A DNA stretch of 64,000 nucleotides from Methanoculleus taiwanensis (GCF_004102725.1 NZ_LHQS01000001.1:539327-603326); one strand, 5' to 3'; shown: positions 1 through 9,622, numbered from the stretch's first letter. Translations and numbers: made by a program. The notes: a model not told the origin generated them from the letters alone.

Positions 1-1509
1 GCCTACATCAGATCAAACCTCGTCGACTCCACGTTCAGCCAGCTTCGCCTGAATATGATGCTGTACCTGAACCAGTCGGGAGCGGTCGTCTTCGCGAAGG
101 GGTACGATCTCGCTGCCGGGACGCCGACGCCGCTCCCGGCGCCCCTTCTCGACCGGATCACCTCCGACAACCGACTCGTCGGCCATGACGATGCGAAGAA
201 CGGCGTTGCCGGACTGATCGTCCTTCCCGAAGGGCCGATGATCGTCTCCTCACAGTCGATCGTCTTAAGCAGCGGGGACGGGCCTTCACACGGAACTCTC
301 ATTATCGGGCGGTACCTCGACGACGCCGCGCTGGAAGCGTTGCAGTCGACCACCCTCCTGCCGTTCTCCCTTCTCCCGCGGGACGACTGGGCACCGCTGA
401 ACGACTCCTGGGAGCCGCTCCCGGCATCAGGGTCGATGCTGGTACAAACGATTAATCCGGATACCACCACCGGCTACGTGTTGATCGAGGATATCTACGG
501 CGAGCCGGCCGTCATGCTGCGCACCGACCTTCCCCGGACTATCTACAACCAGGGACGCTCGACGTTCAACTATCTTCTCGGCTCCGTCATTGTAGCAGGA
601 CTCCTCTTCGGTTTTGTGACTATCTCCCTCCTCGAGCGGACGACGCTCCTGCAGATGGGGCGGCTCAGCGACGACGTCGCCGGGATCGGGGCGAGGCGCG
701 ACTTTGCATCCCGGCTCCCGGTGAACGGGGAGAACGAACTCTCCCGGCTTGCCGGAGCGATCAACGGCATGCTCGAGGAGCTCGAGGCGGCCCGCCGGGA
801 ACTTCAGGAGAGCAGCGACCGGTATCACCTCCTCTTCAACAGCGGGAATGATTTTATAATCGTCTGTGCCGTCACCGACGACGGGGCTCCCTGCAGGATC
901 CTCGACGTCAACGATCTCGTCTGCCGGCGGCTCGGCTATACCCGGTCTGAACTGCTCGCTCTCCCGATAACGAGGCTCATCCCCGACGGCGAGGCCGTCT
1001 CCTCAGGAACCCGGCGCCTCCACCTGATCCACTTCGTGAAGAAACGGGGGGAGACGATCCCGGTCGAGGTGAATACTCATCCCGTCACCCTCGGCACGGA
1101 GCAAGCGGTGCTTGCGATCGCCCGGGACATCACCGAGCGGCAGCTGGCGGAGGAGGAACTTACACGACACCGGCAGCATCTTGAGGAGATGGTCGAAGAG
1201 CGGACGGATGCGCTTGTCCGGCTCAACGAACGTCTTCAGCGTGAGATCGTCGAACGCCGGAAGACAGAGCAGCACAGGAAAGAGGCGTACGATCAGATCG
1301 AGCGGAATATCGAACAGTTCGCGATCCTCGCCGACCATATCCGCCACCCCCTGCAGGTCATTCAGGGAATGGCCGACCTCCTCGATGACGAGGCGAAAGG
1401 AGCGAAGATAGCGGTGCAGGTCGAGCGGATCGATGCGATCATCAAGCAGCTCGACCAGGGTTGGGTCGAGTCCGAAGAGATCCGGGCGTTTTTAAAGAGA
1501 TATTCGTGA
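1..1509 (+). CDS. CHASE4-like/HAMP/PAS sensor protein, 5' end outside window
   Basis: The reading frame is open from the first base, so this is the C-terminal 502 codons of a longer membrane sensor. The visible part starts inside an extracytoplasmic sensory region of CHASE4 type, followed by one transmembrane segment (about residues 185-205, ending FGFVTISLLE), a HAMP linker (about 206-265), a PAS domain (about 275-380), a coiled coil and a HisKA-like helix with the motif ADHIRHPLQVIQG near the end. It stops about 50 residues after that histidine, so no ATP-binding kinase domain is present. This is seen directly; whether it phosphorylates anything is unknown. Such kinase-less PAS sensors are frequent in Methanomicrobiales. 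It ends 10 bases before the convergent helicase gene. Confidence 0.85.
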   Translation, partial: AYIRSNLVDSTFSQLRLNMMLYLNQSGAVVFAKGYDLAAGTPTPLPAPLLDRITSDNRLVGHDDAKNGVAGLIVLPEGPMIVSSQSIVLSSGDGPSHGTLIIGRYLDDAALEALQSTTLLPFSLLPRDDWAPLNDSWEPLPASGSMLVQTINPDTTTGYVLIEDIYGEPAVMLRTDLPRTIYNQGRSTFNYLLGSVIVAGLLFGFVTISLLERTTLLQMGRLSDDVAGIGARRDFASRLPVNGENELSRLAGAINGMLEELEAARRELQESSDRYHLLFNSGNDFIIVCAVTDDGAPCRILDVNDLVCRRLGYTRSELLALPITRLIPDGEAVSSGTRRLHLIHFVKKRGETIPVEVNTHPVTLGTEQAVLAIARDITERQLAEEELTRHRQHLEEMVEERTDALVRLNERLQREIVERRKTEQHRKEAYDQIERNIEQFAILADHIRHPLQVIQGMADLLDDEAKGAKIAVQVERIDAIIKQLDQGWVESEEIRAFLKRYS

Positions 1510-1518
1510 GGGGGTGGC

Positions 1519-3528
1519 CTACTCCTGGCGCTGCTCCGCGCAGTCGAGCTCGGCGACGATCCCGACCGCGTCGTCCATCTTCGCCACGAGCCGCCGGATC
1601 TCGAGGAGGCGTTCCATCCCGATGAAGTGCTCGGCCATCACCCGTGCCATATCGGTAAGTTCAATCCGCCCCGCTCTCCTGCGCACGAGTTTCTCGTCGA
1701 GGAGCGCCGAGAGCACCGGTTCGAGCGTCCCGACCATCAGGTTGTTCAGCCGGATGATCTGCTGCTCGTCGCCGCCGCAGACGACGGCGTTCGCAACGAA
1801 CTCTTCGGAGCTCTCTTCGAGATCGTACTCCGGCGCGACCTCTTCCATCTCGCCCCGCAGGAGACCGACGGCTACCTCGTCCTCGGTCTTGCCGGAGGTG
1901 CGGGAGTACGATCCGCCGGGTTCGGCAAGGATCACGATCCTGCCGAGATCGTGGTAGTCGGGCCGCCCCGCACGTCCCATCATCTGGTGGAACTCCCCGA
2001 CGCCGAGCCACTGGATACCCATGGCGAGAGCGTCGAAGACCACCTGGGATGCCGGAAAGTCGACACCCGCCGCGAGAGCCGCCGTCGTGACCACGGCGGC
2101 GATATCTCCGTTCGCAAAGCGGTTCTCGACGTCGCGCCGTTCCTGTGACGAGAGCCCGGCGTGGTACGGAGCTGCTTTCCTGCCGAGCGCTTCGGCGACG
2201 ACGTGGCACCGGGCACGGGAGTTCGTGAAGACGATCGTCTGGCCGCGGAACCCTTTCGATGACCGCTGTTTGAACTCTTCGGCCACGAGCTGCTTGATGA
2301 AGTCGATCTTCTTCGTCCGCTCCACGAAGAGCAGGTGCCGTTCGAGCGGGACGGGGCGTTCGGCGTACCTGATGAGCTGAGCGTTCAGTTTCTTCGCGAG
2401 CAGCCCCGGCATTCCGATGGTTGCGGAGAGGTAGAGGAACTGCGCTTTCGGGGCGACGTGCTTGAGGCGGGCGATCAGGCCGTCGAGGCGGTGGCCGCGT
2501 TCGGGATCCTCGAGCATCTGCACCTCGTCGATCACCACCGTGCCGATATCCTTGAGCACCCGTCCCGTCCGGAGCGCATGGTCGATCCCCTCGTAGGTGC
2601 CGACGACGATCGGTGCACCGATATCCCGCTCCCCGACCGGCCGGGTCTCCGGGAGGTTCAACCTGCTGACGCCCGTCTGCAGGGAGACTCGGACGAGGCG
2701 GCCGTAGCGGTCGCGGAACCGCTGGTACTTCTGGTTCGCGAGCGCCACCAGGGGAACGAGAAAGAGGGTTCTACCTTTGCCCTCGAGGAAGTTCTTCATC
2801 CCCGCCATCTCCCCGATGAACGTCTTCCCGCTGGCGGTCGCCGAGACCACCAGCAGGTGCTGCCGGTCGAGGAGCCCGCCTTCTACGGCGAGCTGCTGCA
2901 CCGGCATGAGGTACTCGATCCCCGAGGCCTTTGCAAAAGCCGGGGGGAGCGGGAGCTCGGTGATGTGCACGGTCTCTTCCCGTGCGTGGGCTTCGAGGCG
3001 ATCGTAGAGCGTCCGTGACCGGTCAAGGTTATCCGGCCCGACCGATGCGAGAACCTTGTTGAGGTCGCGGATCTGTTCGAGCAGCTGCTCGAGGTGGGAG
3101 AGCATGGAGCCGCCGAACTTGCCCATGTACCCGAGTTCCCGCCGGAGTTCCCTTTTAGCGCACTCCATGCAGATCCACTCGTTCCCGTAGCGGACAGCGC
3201 TCGATTTATCGATCGGTGCGAACCGGTCTTCGAGCTGGCAGAGCCGGCAGATGGTGATCCGGGAGTAGGGGATCTGCAGATCGTTTAGAAACGACTCAAA
3301 CTCCCTGCTGCCTCCTGCAAGCTGCACCTTCGCCCGCCGGAGCACGGCGATGAAGTCGCGGGTGGGAACCGGTTTGAGCTGTTTCTGTTTTTTGCGGATC
3401 TTGAAGTTCTTCGGCCGCTGCCCTTTCGGCGTACCGGCGAGATCGACGAATCCGGAGGCGGTAACCCGGCCTCCGTCGATGAACAATAGTTTATACGTGC
3501 CTTTCTGCGGCTGAATAATGATCTTCAT
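1519..3528 (-). CDS. SF2 DEAD/DEAH-box helicase with N-terminal zinc-binding region
   Basis: A 669-residue superfamily 2 helicase. The motifs are clear: Walker A ATASGKT (230-236), DEVQ box (334-337), SAT (368-370), HAGLSSQERRDVENRF and QMMGRAGRPDYHD in the second RecA lobe. An N-terminal extension carries two CxxC pairs (C94/C97 and C120/C123), a likely zinc site, as in archaeal helicases with a DUF5814-type N-terminus. It probably unwinds DNA in repair or recombination; the substrate is inference. I chose the start MKIIIQPQ because its ATG overlaps the TGA of the upstream gene (ATGA, 3525-3528); a longer frame to 3624 exists but reads basic low-complexity sequence. Third gene of a leftward operon behind two winged-helix genes. 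Confidence 0.9.
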   Translation of the reverse strand: MKIIIQPQKGTYKLLFIDGGRVTASGFVDLAGTPKGQRPKNFKIRKKQKQLKPVPTRDFIAVLRRAKVQLAGGSREFESFLNDLQIPYSRITICRLCQLEDRFAPIDKSSAVRYGNEWICMECAKRELRRELGYMGKFGGSMLSHLEQLLEQIRDLNKVLASVGPDNLDRSRTLYDRLEAHAREETVHITELPLPPAFAKASGIEYLMPVQQLAVEGGLLDRQHLLVVSATASGKTFIGEMAGMKNFLEGKGRTLFLVPLVALANQKYQRFRDRYGRLVRVSLQTGVSRLNLPETRPVGERDIGAPIVVGTYEGIDHALRTGRVLKDIGTVVIDEVQMLEDPERGHRLDGLIARLKHVAPKAQFLYLSATIGMPGLLAKKLNAQLIRYAERPVPLERHLLFVERTKKIDFIKQLVAEEFKQRSSKGFRGQTIVFTNSRARCHVVAEALGRKAAPYHAGLSSQERRDVENRFANGDIAAVVTTAALAAGVDFPASQVVFDALAMGIQWLGVGEFHQMMGRAGRPDYHDLGRIVILAEPGGSYSRTSGKTEDEVAVGLLRGEMEEVAPEYDLEESSEEFVANAVVCGGDEQQIIRLNNLMVGTLEPVLSALLDEKLVRRRAGRIELTDMARVMAEHFIGMERLLEIRRLVAKMDDAVGIVAELDCAEQRQE

Positions 3529-4334
3529 GAGACTATGAGGTCGTGGATGGTATAGGCGAGGCCTGCCGTCTCGAGACGCTTTAAGAAGTCGGTGAACTCC
3601 TCGTCGACGATGAGGATGGCACACTCCCTGCCGTGGAATGCCGCTTCGACGACGCCTTCACGGGATCCGAAGAACATATCGGGTTCGCACCCCGCCTTCT
3701 TCAGCGCGACGTAGGACTCGAGGCCCACGGCCGCAACCATCTCGGCGCGGTCGATGGCGCTGCGGAGCAGGGTGCTGCTGACTTTGCGCGACCCGCCCCG
3801 TTCGACCCGGGGAATCTTGCAGACGTGGATGAGCCCCTCGCGGTGCTCGATGATCCCTTCAAGGTGCGAAACGCCGACGTCTTCGCCGGGTCTTGCGTCC
3901 ATGGTGGCCTCTCCCATGGCGGTCTTCTCCTGGAGCGTCGCATAGAGCCATCCGTCCTGCATATATACGCCTATGCGATCCCCTTTCCGGATCTCATCCC
4001 GCGCAAGTGCCGTCCAGACCGCGACCTGCTGGATGATATCCTTCGTGACATGGCGGGCGTATGCCTCGAGCGCCTCGGCGTTCCGGAGCACCCACTCGAC
4101 ACCGCTCTTCGTCACCTCGTAGCGGCCTCTGCCGTGAGCGGCGACGAACCCTTCGTCCACCAGCTCCCGGATATACTCCGAGACTGCCTGAGGTGTCACC
4201 CCGAGTTTCTCTGCGATCTCCTGCTGCCGGACGGCCGGCTGATGCTCCGCTATCTCGACCAGAATCTGGAAGCGTGTCGCCTCGCGCTTGCTCCGGAGGA
4301 TGATGTACAGGGGGTCTTCACGAACTTCTGTCAA
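3525..4334 (-). CDS. Winged-helix transcriptional regulator (archaeal MarR/Lrp-like, DUF7839 type)
   Basis: A 269-residue protein with an N-terminal winged helix (about residues 15-85; RQQEIAEKLGVTPQAVSEYIRELVDEGFV is the recognition region read in two parts) and a C-terminal domain of about 180 residues of unknown ligand. The family is conserved in methanogens and is annotated as a regulator. Translation appears to start at TTG (4332-4334), preceded by GGTG at a suitable distance; no ATG lies near the amino end. The start overlaps the end of the upstream winged-helix gene by 17 bases and its stop overlaps the helicase ATG, so all three genes are probably one transcript and translationally coupled. 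It may autoregulate the operon (inference). Confidence 0.8.
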   Translation of the reverse strand: MTEVREDPLYIILRSKREATRFQILVEIAEHQPAVRQQEIAEKLGVTPQAVSEYIRELVDEGFVAAHGRGRYEVTKSGVEWVLRNAEALEAYARHVTKDIIQQVAVWTALARDEIRKGDRIGVYMQDGWLYATLQEKTAMGEATMDARPGEDVGVSHLEGIIEHREGLIHVCKIPRVERGGSRKVSSTLLRSAIDRAEMVAAVGLESYVALKKAGCEPDMFFGSREGVVEAAFHGRECAILIVDEEFTDFLKRLETAGLAYTIHDLIVS

Positions 4335-4833
4335 GAAGCACCATTCCCTGCCCTTTTACATCGAGGTGCGGGATCCGTTTGCCGAGCCCCTTGACGAATA
4401 TCGGGCTTACACCGTGTTTTCGAGCCAGGTCACCGATGGAAGAGGTGCCGTCGGTGATATCCTGCTGAATGGCGTCGGTCAGGGAACGGAGCATTTCATC
4501 GTTGGATATTGCGATATTGAGGAGATCCCCGATATCGTTCATAGTGCACTGGAAGTTCGCCCGGAATTTGCTATAGGTTGTTCGGTACTCTTTCATCGGT
4601 TTTCGGCCGGGTGCGGGCATCCGCCACTGCTCCTCGATCAGATTCCCTTTCTTAAGAATCCCGAGGCACTCGGTGACACATTCCCCACCGCCCGCCTGGG
4701 CTGCCAGTTCCTCCTCCGTCATCCAGTTCTTATTCAGGAGTTCGTAGATCTTTTTGTATTGGCAGTTATTGAAGGTCATGAGGAGAGGAACCAGTTCAAC
4801 CGGATCGTTAAGGATTTTAATATGTCCCGTCAA
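4318..4833 (-). CDS. ArsR-like winged-helix regulator
   Basis: A 171-residue winged-helix protein: the region YKKIYELLNKNWMTEEELA followed by a recognition helix and a basic wing (PGRKPMKEYRTTYS) fits ArsR-like archaeal regulators. The C-terminal third contains a second possible helix-turn-helix (GDLARKHGVSPIFVKGLGKR). The likely start is TTG at 4831-4833, the second TTG start in this operon. It is the first gene of the leftward operon with the second regulator and the helicase, and it is divergent from hypF across a short AT-rich spacer. What it senses cannot be told from sequence; two Cys residues near the winged helix (C24 and the C of GGGECV) could bind metal but this is speculation. Confidence 0.75.
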   Translation of the reverse strand: MTGHIKILNDPVELVPLLMTFNNCQYKKIYELLNKNWMTEEELAAQAGGGECVTECLGILKKGNLIEEQWRMPAPGRKPMKEYRTTYSKFRANFQCTMNDIGDLLNIAISNDEMLRSLTDAIQQDITDGTSSIGDLARKHGVSPIFVKGLGKRIPHLDVKGQGMVLLDRSS

Positions 4834-4890
4834 AGCAATACCCTAGTGTTATATGGTGTTATAACTCCATAAATTTTTGCAGAATTTTTG
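4834..4890. promoter_or_regulatory. Divergent promoter region between the ArsR-like operon and hypF
   Basis: This 57-base AT-rich spacer holds a directly repeated element, GTGTTATATG then GTGTTATAAC (about 4847-4866), overlapping the TATA-like sequence for the leftward operon, and ATAAATTTTT (about 4869-4878) for hypF. The repeat is a candidate operator for the adjacent ArsR-like protein. Assignment of TATA boxes is by eye. Confidence 0.5.
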
Positions 4891-7101
4891 ATGCGAACAT
4901 CCGGCAATATTACTATCAGGGGCATCGTTCAGGGCGTCGGATTCCGCCCCTTTGTCTACGCGAAGGCGCACGGGTACGGCATGCGCGGAACGGTCAAGAA
5001 CCTCGGGAGCGAGGTTCAGATCGCGGCATGCGGTGAGCGTTTCGAGGAGTTCCTCCGGGCGGTTGCGAAAGGAACACCGCTCTCGCGTATCGATTCGGTT
5101 GAGGTGACCCCCCTCGCCGGAGAGCCGCCGGCAGGATTTACGATTCTTGAGAGTAAGGCCGGGAGCCGTTCCGGTTTCATTCCGACCGACGTCGCCGTCT
5201 GCGATGAGTGCATCGCCGATATCACCGCCCCCGGCGGCCGCTACGAAGGGTACTGGGCGACCTCCTGCGTGAACTGCGGTCCCCGCTATAGTATCATCAC
5301 CGCCATCCCCTACGACCGCGAACGGACGAGCATGGATGTATTCCCTGTCTGCTCACCGTGTGAGCGGGAGTACACCGATCCTGCCTGCCGGCGGCATCAC
5401 GCCCAGACGATCGCCTGCGCCGGCTGCGGCCCGCAGCTCGCCCTCCTGCACGCCGACGGGACGCCGGTTCGAGCCGCAGAGCCCATCCGGGAGGCGGCCG
5501 CCCTCCTCGATGCCGGAGCTATCGTCGCCGTCCGGGGCATCGGGGGCTTTCACATCGCCTGCATCGAGGCGTCCGCGTGGACGCTGAAACGGCGGCTCGG
5601 GAGGACCGAGCAGCCGCTCGCCGTGATGGCCACTCCGGAAGAGGCCGGGCGGATAGCCGATATATCAGGGGACGAGTGGAAGCAGCTTGAGTCCCGGGAG
5701 CGGCCTATCGTCGTCCTCGCGAAGCGTGACCCGGACGCTCACGCCTCGATCAGCAATCTGCATACCATCGGCATCATGCTCCCCTACACCGGGCTCCACC
5801 ATCTCCTCTTTGCGAGCCTCTCCCACCCGCTCCTGATCATGACGAGTGCAAACCTGCCCGGATATCCGATGATAACCGATCTTGGCCAGGCTGTCGAGCG
5901 GCTCAGCGGCCAGGTCGACTATATCCTCACTCACGATCGCCGGATCGTCAACCGGTGCGACGACTCGGTCGTCCGCGACGGTTTTCTCATCAGGCTCTCA
6001 CGCGGCTATGCCCCAAAACGGACGCCGATCGACCTCGGCGAGCGGTGCATCCTCGGTGTCGGGCCGGAGCTGAACGCGAATATCACCATCTACCGGAGCG
6101 GCTTTGCCGTCACCTCCCCGCATGTGGGAAACGTCCGGAACCCTGCGACGCTCGCCTACCTGCAGGAGACGGTGGAGAAGATCGGGGGGATCATCGGTGC
6201 GGACTACGACCGGATCGTCCACGACCTCCACCCGCAGTTCCTCTCCACCCGTTACGCCCGCGAGCTCGCGGAGGTGACGGGTGCCGAACTCCTTGCCGTC
6301 CAGCACCACCGGGCGCATATCGCCGCGACGACCCGCGAGGAGTGCGTCGGGATTGCGATCGACGGTGTGGGATACGGGGACGACGGGACGATCTGGGGCG
6401 GGGAGATCTTCGCCGGGTGCGTGCCCGACTACGACCGGGTCGCCCACCTCGAGGTCGCTCTGATGCCGGGCGGCGATCTTGCGACCCGGTTCCCGGAGCG
6501 GATGCTCTACGGCATCATGCCGACGGAGGAGACGCGTGACCTGCTCGCTTCCCGGGGCTGGAGCGAGGTCGAGCTTGCGGTGCTCGAAAAGCAGGTGGCG
6601 AAACGGTTCAACGTCGCGGAGACGAGCAGCACCGGCCGTGTTCTCGATGCCGCATCGGCGCTCCTCGGGCTCTGCCGGGAGCGGACGTACGACGGTGAAC
6701 CGGCGGTGAAACTCGAGTCTGCCGCCTACCGGGGGCGGGCGGCGGCGTGGAATCTTGCGTTCGGCTCCAAAGACGGCCGGGAGGTCTTCTCCACCCGCTC
6801 GCTCCTCAGTGAAGCGTACAGGCGGATGCAGGCGGGCGAGCGTATCGTCGATATCGCCGCTTCGGTGCAGTACAACCTCGCCCGGGGCGTCGCGGCGATG
6901 GGAGTCCGTGCCGCAGAGGAGCGGGGTATCCCGCGGGTCGCGCTCTCGGGCGGCGTCGCCTACAACCACGCCATCCGGGAGGCTATCCGGGCCGAGGTAC
7001 TGGCCGCCGGGCTCGAGTACGTCATCAATAAGGAGTACCCCCTCGGGGACGGCTGCATCTCGTATGGGCAGGTCGTCTGCGGGGGGAGTGCGGAAAGGTA
7101 A
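4891..7101 (+). CDS. hypF: Carbamoyltransferase HypF, [NiFe]-hydrogenase maturation
   Basis: A 736-residue, full-length HypF. It converts carbamoyl phosphate and ATP to the carbamoyl group that becomes the cyanide ligand of the [NiFe] site, handing it to HypE. Visible parts: acylphosphatase domain with GIVQGVGFRPFVY (11-23), two zinc fingers made of four CxxC pairs (C104/C107, C126/C129, C154/C157, C176/C179), a YrdC-like domain (about 190-370) and a Kae1-like domain with HHRAHIAA and DGVGYGDDGTIWGGE. ATG at 4891 is chosen over the in-frame TTG three bases earlier. There is no clear Shine-Dalgarno, so the transcript may be leaderless. No other hyp gene lies nearby. Confidence 0.95.
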   Translation: MRTSGNITIRGIVQGVGFRPFVYAKAHGYGMRGTVKNLGSEVQIAACGERFEEFLRAVAKGTPLSRIDSVEVTPLAGEPPAGFTILESKAGSRSGFIPTDVAVCDECIADITAPGGRYEGYWATSCVNCGPRYSIITAIPYDRERTSMDVFPVCSPCEREYTDPACRRHHAQTIACAGCGPQLALLHADGTPVRAAEPIREAAALLDAGAIVAVRGIGGFHIACIEASAWTLKRRLGRTEQPLAVMATPEEAGRIADISGDEWKQLESRERPIVVLAKRDPDAHASISNLHTIGIMLPYTGLHHLLFASLSHPLLIMTSANLPGYPMITDLGQAVERLSGQVDYILTHDRRIVNRCDDSVVRDGFLIRLSRGYAPKRTPIDLGERCILGVGPELNANITIYRSGFAVTSPHVGNVRNPATLAYLQETVEKIGGIIGADYDRIVHDLHPQFLSTRYARELAEVTGAELLAVQHHRAHIAATTREECVGIAIDGVGYGDDGTIWGGEIFAGCVPDYDRVAHLEVALMPGGDLATRFPERMLYGIMPTEETRDLLASRGWSEVELAVLEKQVAKRFNVAETSSTGRVLDAASALLGLCRERTYDGEPAVKLESAAYRGRAAAWNLAFGSKDGREVFSTRSLLSEAYRRMQAGERIVDIAASVQYNLARGVAAMGVRAAEERGIPRVALSGGVAYNHAIREAIRAEVLAAGLEYVINKEYPLGDGCISYGQVVCGGSAER

Positions 7102-7405
7102 CGCTTCCAGAGCCTGGAGACGCCTACACGGGGTCTGCAGGCCGCTCATGTATCCTCTTCTGCTATGACTGCGTTTCCCTGGCATACACGGTATTTTGCC
7201 TCTTCCGTCCCAAATTTTCCGGCATTTTGTAAATAGGCTGCATTTACGTCGGAAGGGAAAGGGAAACCGTTTAATGTCGCATGGACAATAATCTGGAATG
7301 GAGCACATTCCGCATATCTGCGGCCGGAGATGCCACATCAGGCCAGGCAGTCCGGCTTTTTTACCGTGGGGATCGGGCCGGCTCTTTTCCTGAAGGTGGT
7401 TATTG
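7102..7405 (+). promoter_or_regulatory. Intergenic leader of the C1 protease gene with hairpin and T-run
   Basis: No gene is seen. A purine-rich/TTTAATG promoter-like sequence lies at about 7252-7275. About 50-80 bases later GCCGGA (7323-7328) can pair with TCCGGC (7351-7356), followed directly by six T (7357-7362). A Shine-Dalgarno-like GGTGGT ends at 7400 just before the ATG. The hairpin plus T-run inside a leader resembles an attenuator, and two other secreted-protein genes have a similar layout. Confidence 0.45.
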
Positions 7406-9622
7406 ATGATACGTAATGGTGGCCTCTCTCCATTGTGCATACTTCTGTTCGCAGTCCTCGTCAGCGTAACGGGGATACTCTCCGCTGCCCCGGTCGATTC
7501 TGCCGGAGATCCGGCGTTCGACGGCACCCCCGGACAGCAGACGGCACTCTCCGATACTCCTGTCTGCGGGTACGTCCCGTCGCCGGTCTCTTTCGATGAT
7601 CTCGATCCGTCTCTCTCACGGCAGGGGGTCTCTGTCATGGAAACACTCCCGGCCACCTTCGACCTTCGGGAGGAAGGACGGGTGACCCCGGTTCACAATC
7701 AGGGGAGCGCGGGAGTCTGCTGGGCGTTCGCCACCTATTCGTCCCTCGAATCCGTCCTGATGTCAGAGAACGAATACGATTTTTCCGAGAACAACATGAA
7801 GAACCTCCTCTCATCGGGCTACCCGGATGGGTTTGATCGGGGTCCGAACGACGGCGGAGACGGGGTTCAGTCTCTCGCGTATCTTGCCCGGTGGACGGGC
7901 CCGGTCTCGGAAGAGGGCGATCCCTACTCCCCGACATCTTTGGTATCGCCGACCGATCTGGCGGCGGTCGCCCACGTTCAGGACGTCCTGTTCCTGCCGA
8001 AGATGACCATCGCCGGGGCGGAAGCGGTGGTAAAACAGGCTGTGATGGAGTACGGTGCGGCCTTTACCGATATGCACTGGACGAACGACGGCTGGAACGA
8101 AGCGAATAGCACCTATTATTATGCCGGCCCGGCCGAGTCCAATCATGCCGTCGCCATCGTCGGGTGGAACGATTCCTTCAGCCGCCATGCCTTCAGTCAG
8201 GCTCCCGCCGGCGACGGCGCCTGGATCATAAAGAACAGCTGGGGAGCCGACTGGGGAGATGCCGGATACTTTTACATATCCTATAACGATACCCGGCTCG
8301 GCAGCATGTGGCAGGGCGTATATACCGCAGAACCGGCAGATACGTACGACGGGATCTACCAGTACGATCCCCTCGGGATGTGTGGGAAGTTCGGATACTC
8401 TTCTGCCACAGCCTGGTTTGCCAACGTCTTCACGGCTACTGCCGATGAAGACCTCCGTGCGGTGAGCTTCTATGTTCCCCAGTACTCCTCGACATACGAG
8501 CTCTTTGTGTACACAGCTCCTGACGGCGGGCCGGAGAACGCCACGGGCCCGGTAGCAGTGCAGAACGGCACCCTTGATGAGCCCGGGTACCGGACGATCC
8601 CCCTCCTGGCTGCGGTTCCGCTGCAGCAGGGAGAGGGTTTCTCGGTCGTGGTGAAGCTCACTGCTCCCGGGTTGACGACGCCGGTTGCGGTTGAATACCC
8701 GATTGCAGGCTACTCGAGCAAAGCCTCGGCGAATCCCGGCGAGAGTTACGTCAGCAGTAACGGCGAAACCTGGCTCGATCTTACCACCTGCACCAACCTT
8801 GCCGAGGCCAACGTCTGCCTCAAGGCTTTCACGACCCTCCGTGTCGCCCCGGTCGCAAACTTCACTGCCAATGTCACCGCGGGCACTGCCCCGCTTGCCG
8901 TCCGATTCACCGACCTCTCCACAGGTAGCCCGACGTCCTGGAACTGGACGTTCGGTGACGGTGCCGCCTCCACGGAGCAGCACCCCGCCCACACCTACAC
9001 GGTGGCGGGCGTCTACACGGTGAACCTGACGGTCACCAATGCCGACGGGAACGACTCGATGGTGAAGGCGGACTTCGTCACCGTCAGTGCCGCCGCACCG
9101 CTCGTCACCGCCCCCGCGGCAATGCCTTCCGTTATCCCGACCGATACGGATGGCTCCGCGGGAACGGGTGAGACTGCCGTGCTTTCCGTGGCGGTGAGCG
9201 GCGCAGAGATCGCCTCGGTGACGGTGAACCTCTCAAGCATAGGCGGGTCGTCTGTAACACCGATGGCCGATGCCGGGAACGGCATCTGGACGGTGAGTAC
9301 GACCGGCACCGTGCCGTCGCCGTTCACGGGCGGCACCTACCTCCCGGTGCTCCTCACCGTGAACGCCACCGGCGCCGACGGCCTTTGCAACACATCGGTC
9401 GCTATCCCGCTCACCGTGGTGAAAAACGGCGATGCGAACCAGGATTGCCGGGTCACGCTCTACGACGCCGTCTACACGGCACGACATCTCCTTGAAATCG
9501 AGGGTTACCCGATGACGGAGAGCGTCGGCATGGTCTCTGGCGGTGACGATCTCTCGCTCGTTGATGCGATGTACCTCGCAAAGCATCTCCTTGGGCTCCC
9601 GGGTTTTGAGGCGTTGCACTGA
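7406..9622 (+). CDS. Secreted papain-family (C1) cysteine protease with PKD and dockerin-like modules
   Basis: A 738-residue exported protein. Order: signal peptide (1-28, cleavage near ILSAA), C1 peptidase domain with oxyanion Q99, catalytic C105 (QGSAGVCWAF), H247 (NHAVAIVGW) and N277 (IIKNSWG), a lectin-like beta domain (about 305-480), a PKD domain (about 485-565), an Ig-like domain opened by VIPTDTDG, and a C-terminal pair of dockerin-like calcium loops (GDANQDCRVTLYDAVYTARHLL and GGDDLSLVDAMYLAKHLL). The catalytic triad is intact, so an active surface or secreted protease is expected. The last two modules recur in the partner proteins at 12006 and 19639, tying it to the same system. ATG 7406 follows GGTGGT; a TTG sits just upstream. 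Confidence 0.88.
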   Translation: MIRNGGLSPLCILLFAVLVSVTGILSAAPVDSAGDPAFDGTPGQQTALSDTPVCGYVPSPVSFDDLDPSLSRQGVSVMETLPATFDLREEGRVTPVHNQGSAGVCWAFATYSSLESVLMSENEYDFSENNMKNLLSSGYPDGFDRGPNDGGDGVQSLAYLARWTGPVSEEGDPYSPTSLVSPTDLAAVAHVQDVLFLPKMTIAGAEAVVKQAVMEYGAAFTDMHWTNDGWNEANSTYYYAGPAESNHAVAIVGWNDSFSRHAFSQAPAGDGAWIIKNSWGADWGDAGYFYISYNDTRLGSMWQGVYTAEPADTYDGIYQYDPLGMCGKFGYSSATAWFANVFTATADEDLRAVSFYVPQYSSTYELFVYTAPDGGPENATGPVAVQNGTLDEPGYRTIPLLAAVPLQQGEGFSVVVKLTAPGLTTPVAVEYPIAGYSSKASANPGESYVSSNGETWLDLTTCTNLAEANVCLKAFTTLRVAPVANFTANVTAGTAPLAVRFTDLSTGSPTSWNWTFGDGAASTEQHPAHTYTVAGVYTVNLTVTNADGNDSMVKADFVTVSAAAPLVTAPAAMPSVIPTDTDGSAGTGETAVLSVAVSGAEIASVTVNLSSIGGSSVTPMADAGNGIWTVSTTGTVPSPFTGGTYLPVLLTVNATGADGLCNTSVAIPLTVVKNGDANQDCRVTLYDAVYTARHLLEIEGYPMTESVGMVSGGDDLSLVDAMYLAKHLLGLPGFEALH

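Noticed and set aside
5998-7656. A 552-residue minus-strand frame across the end of hypF and the protease leader
   Set aside because: Spans two plausible plus-strand genes and their promoter and has no recognisable domain.
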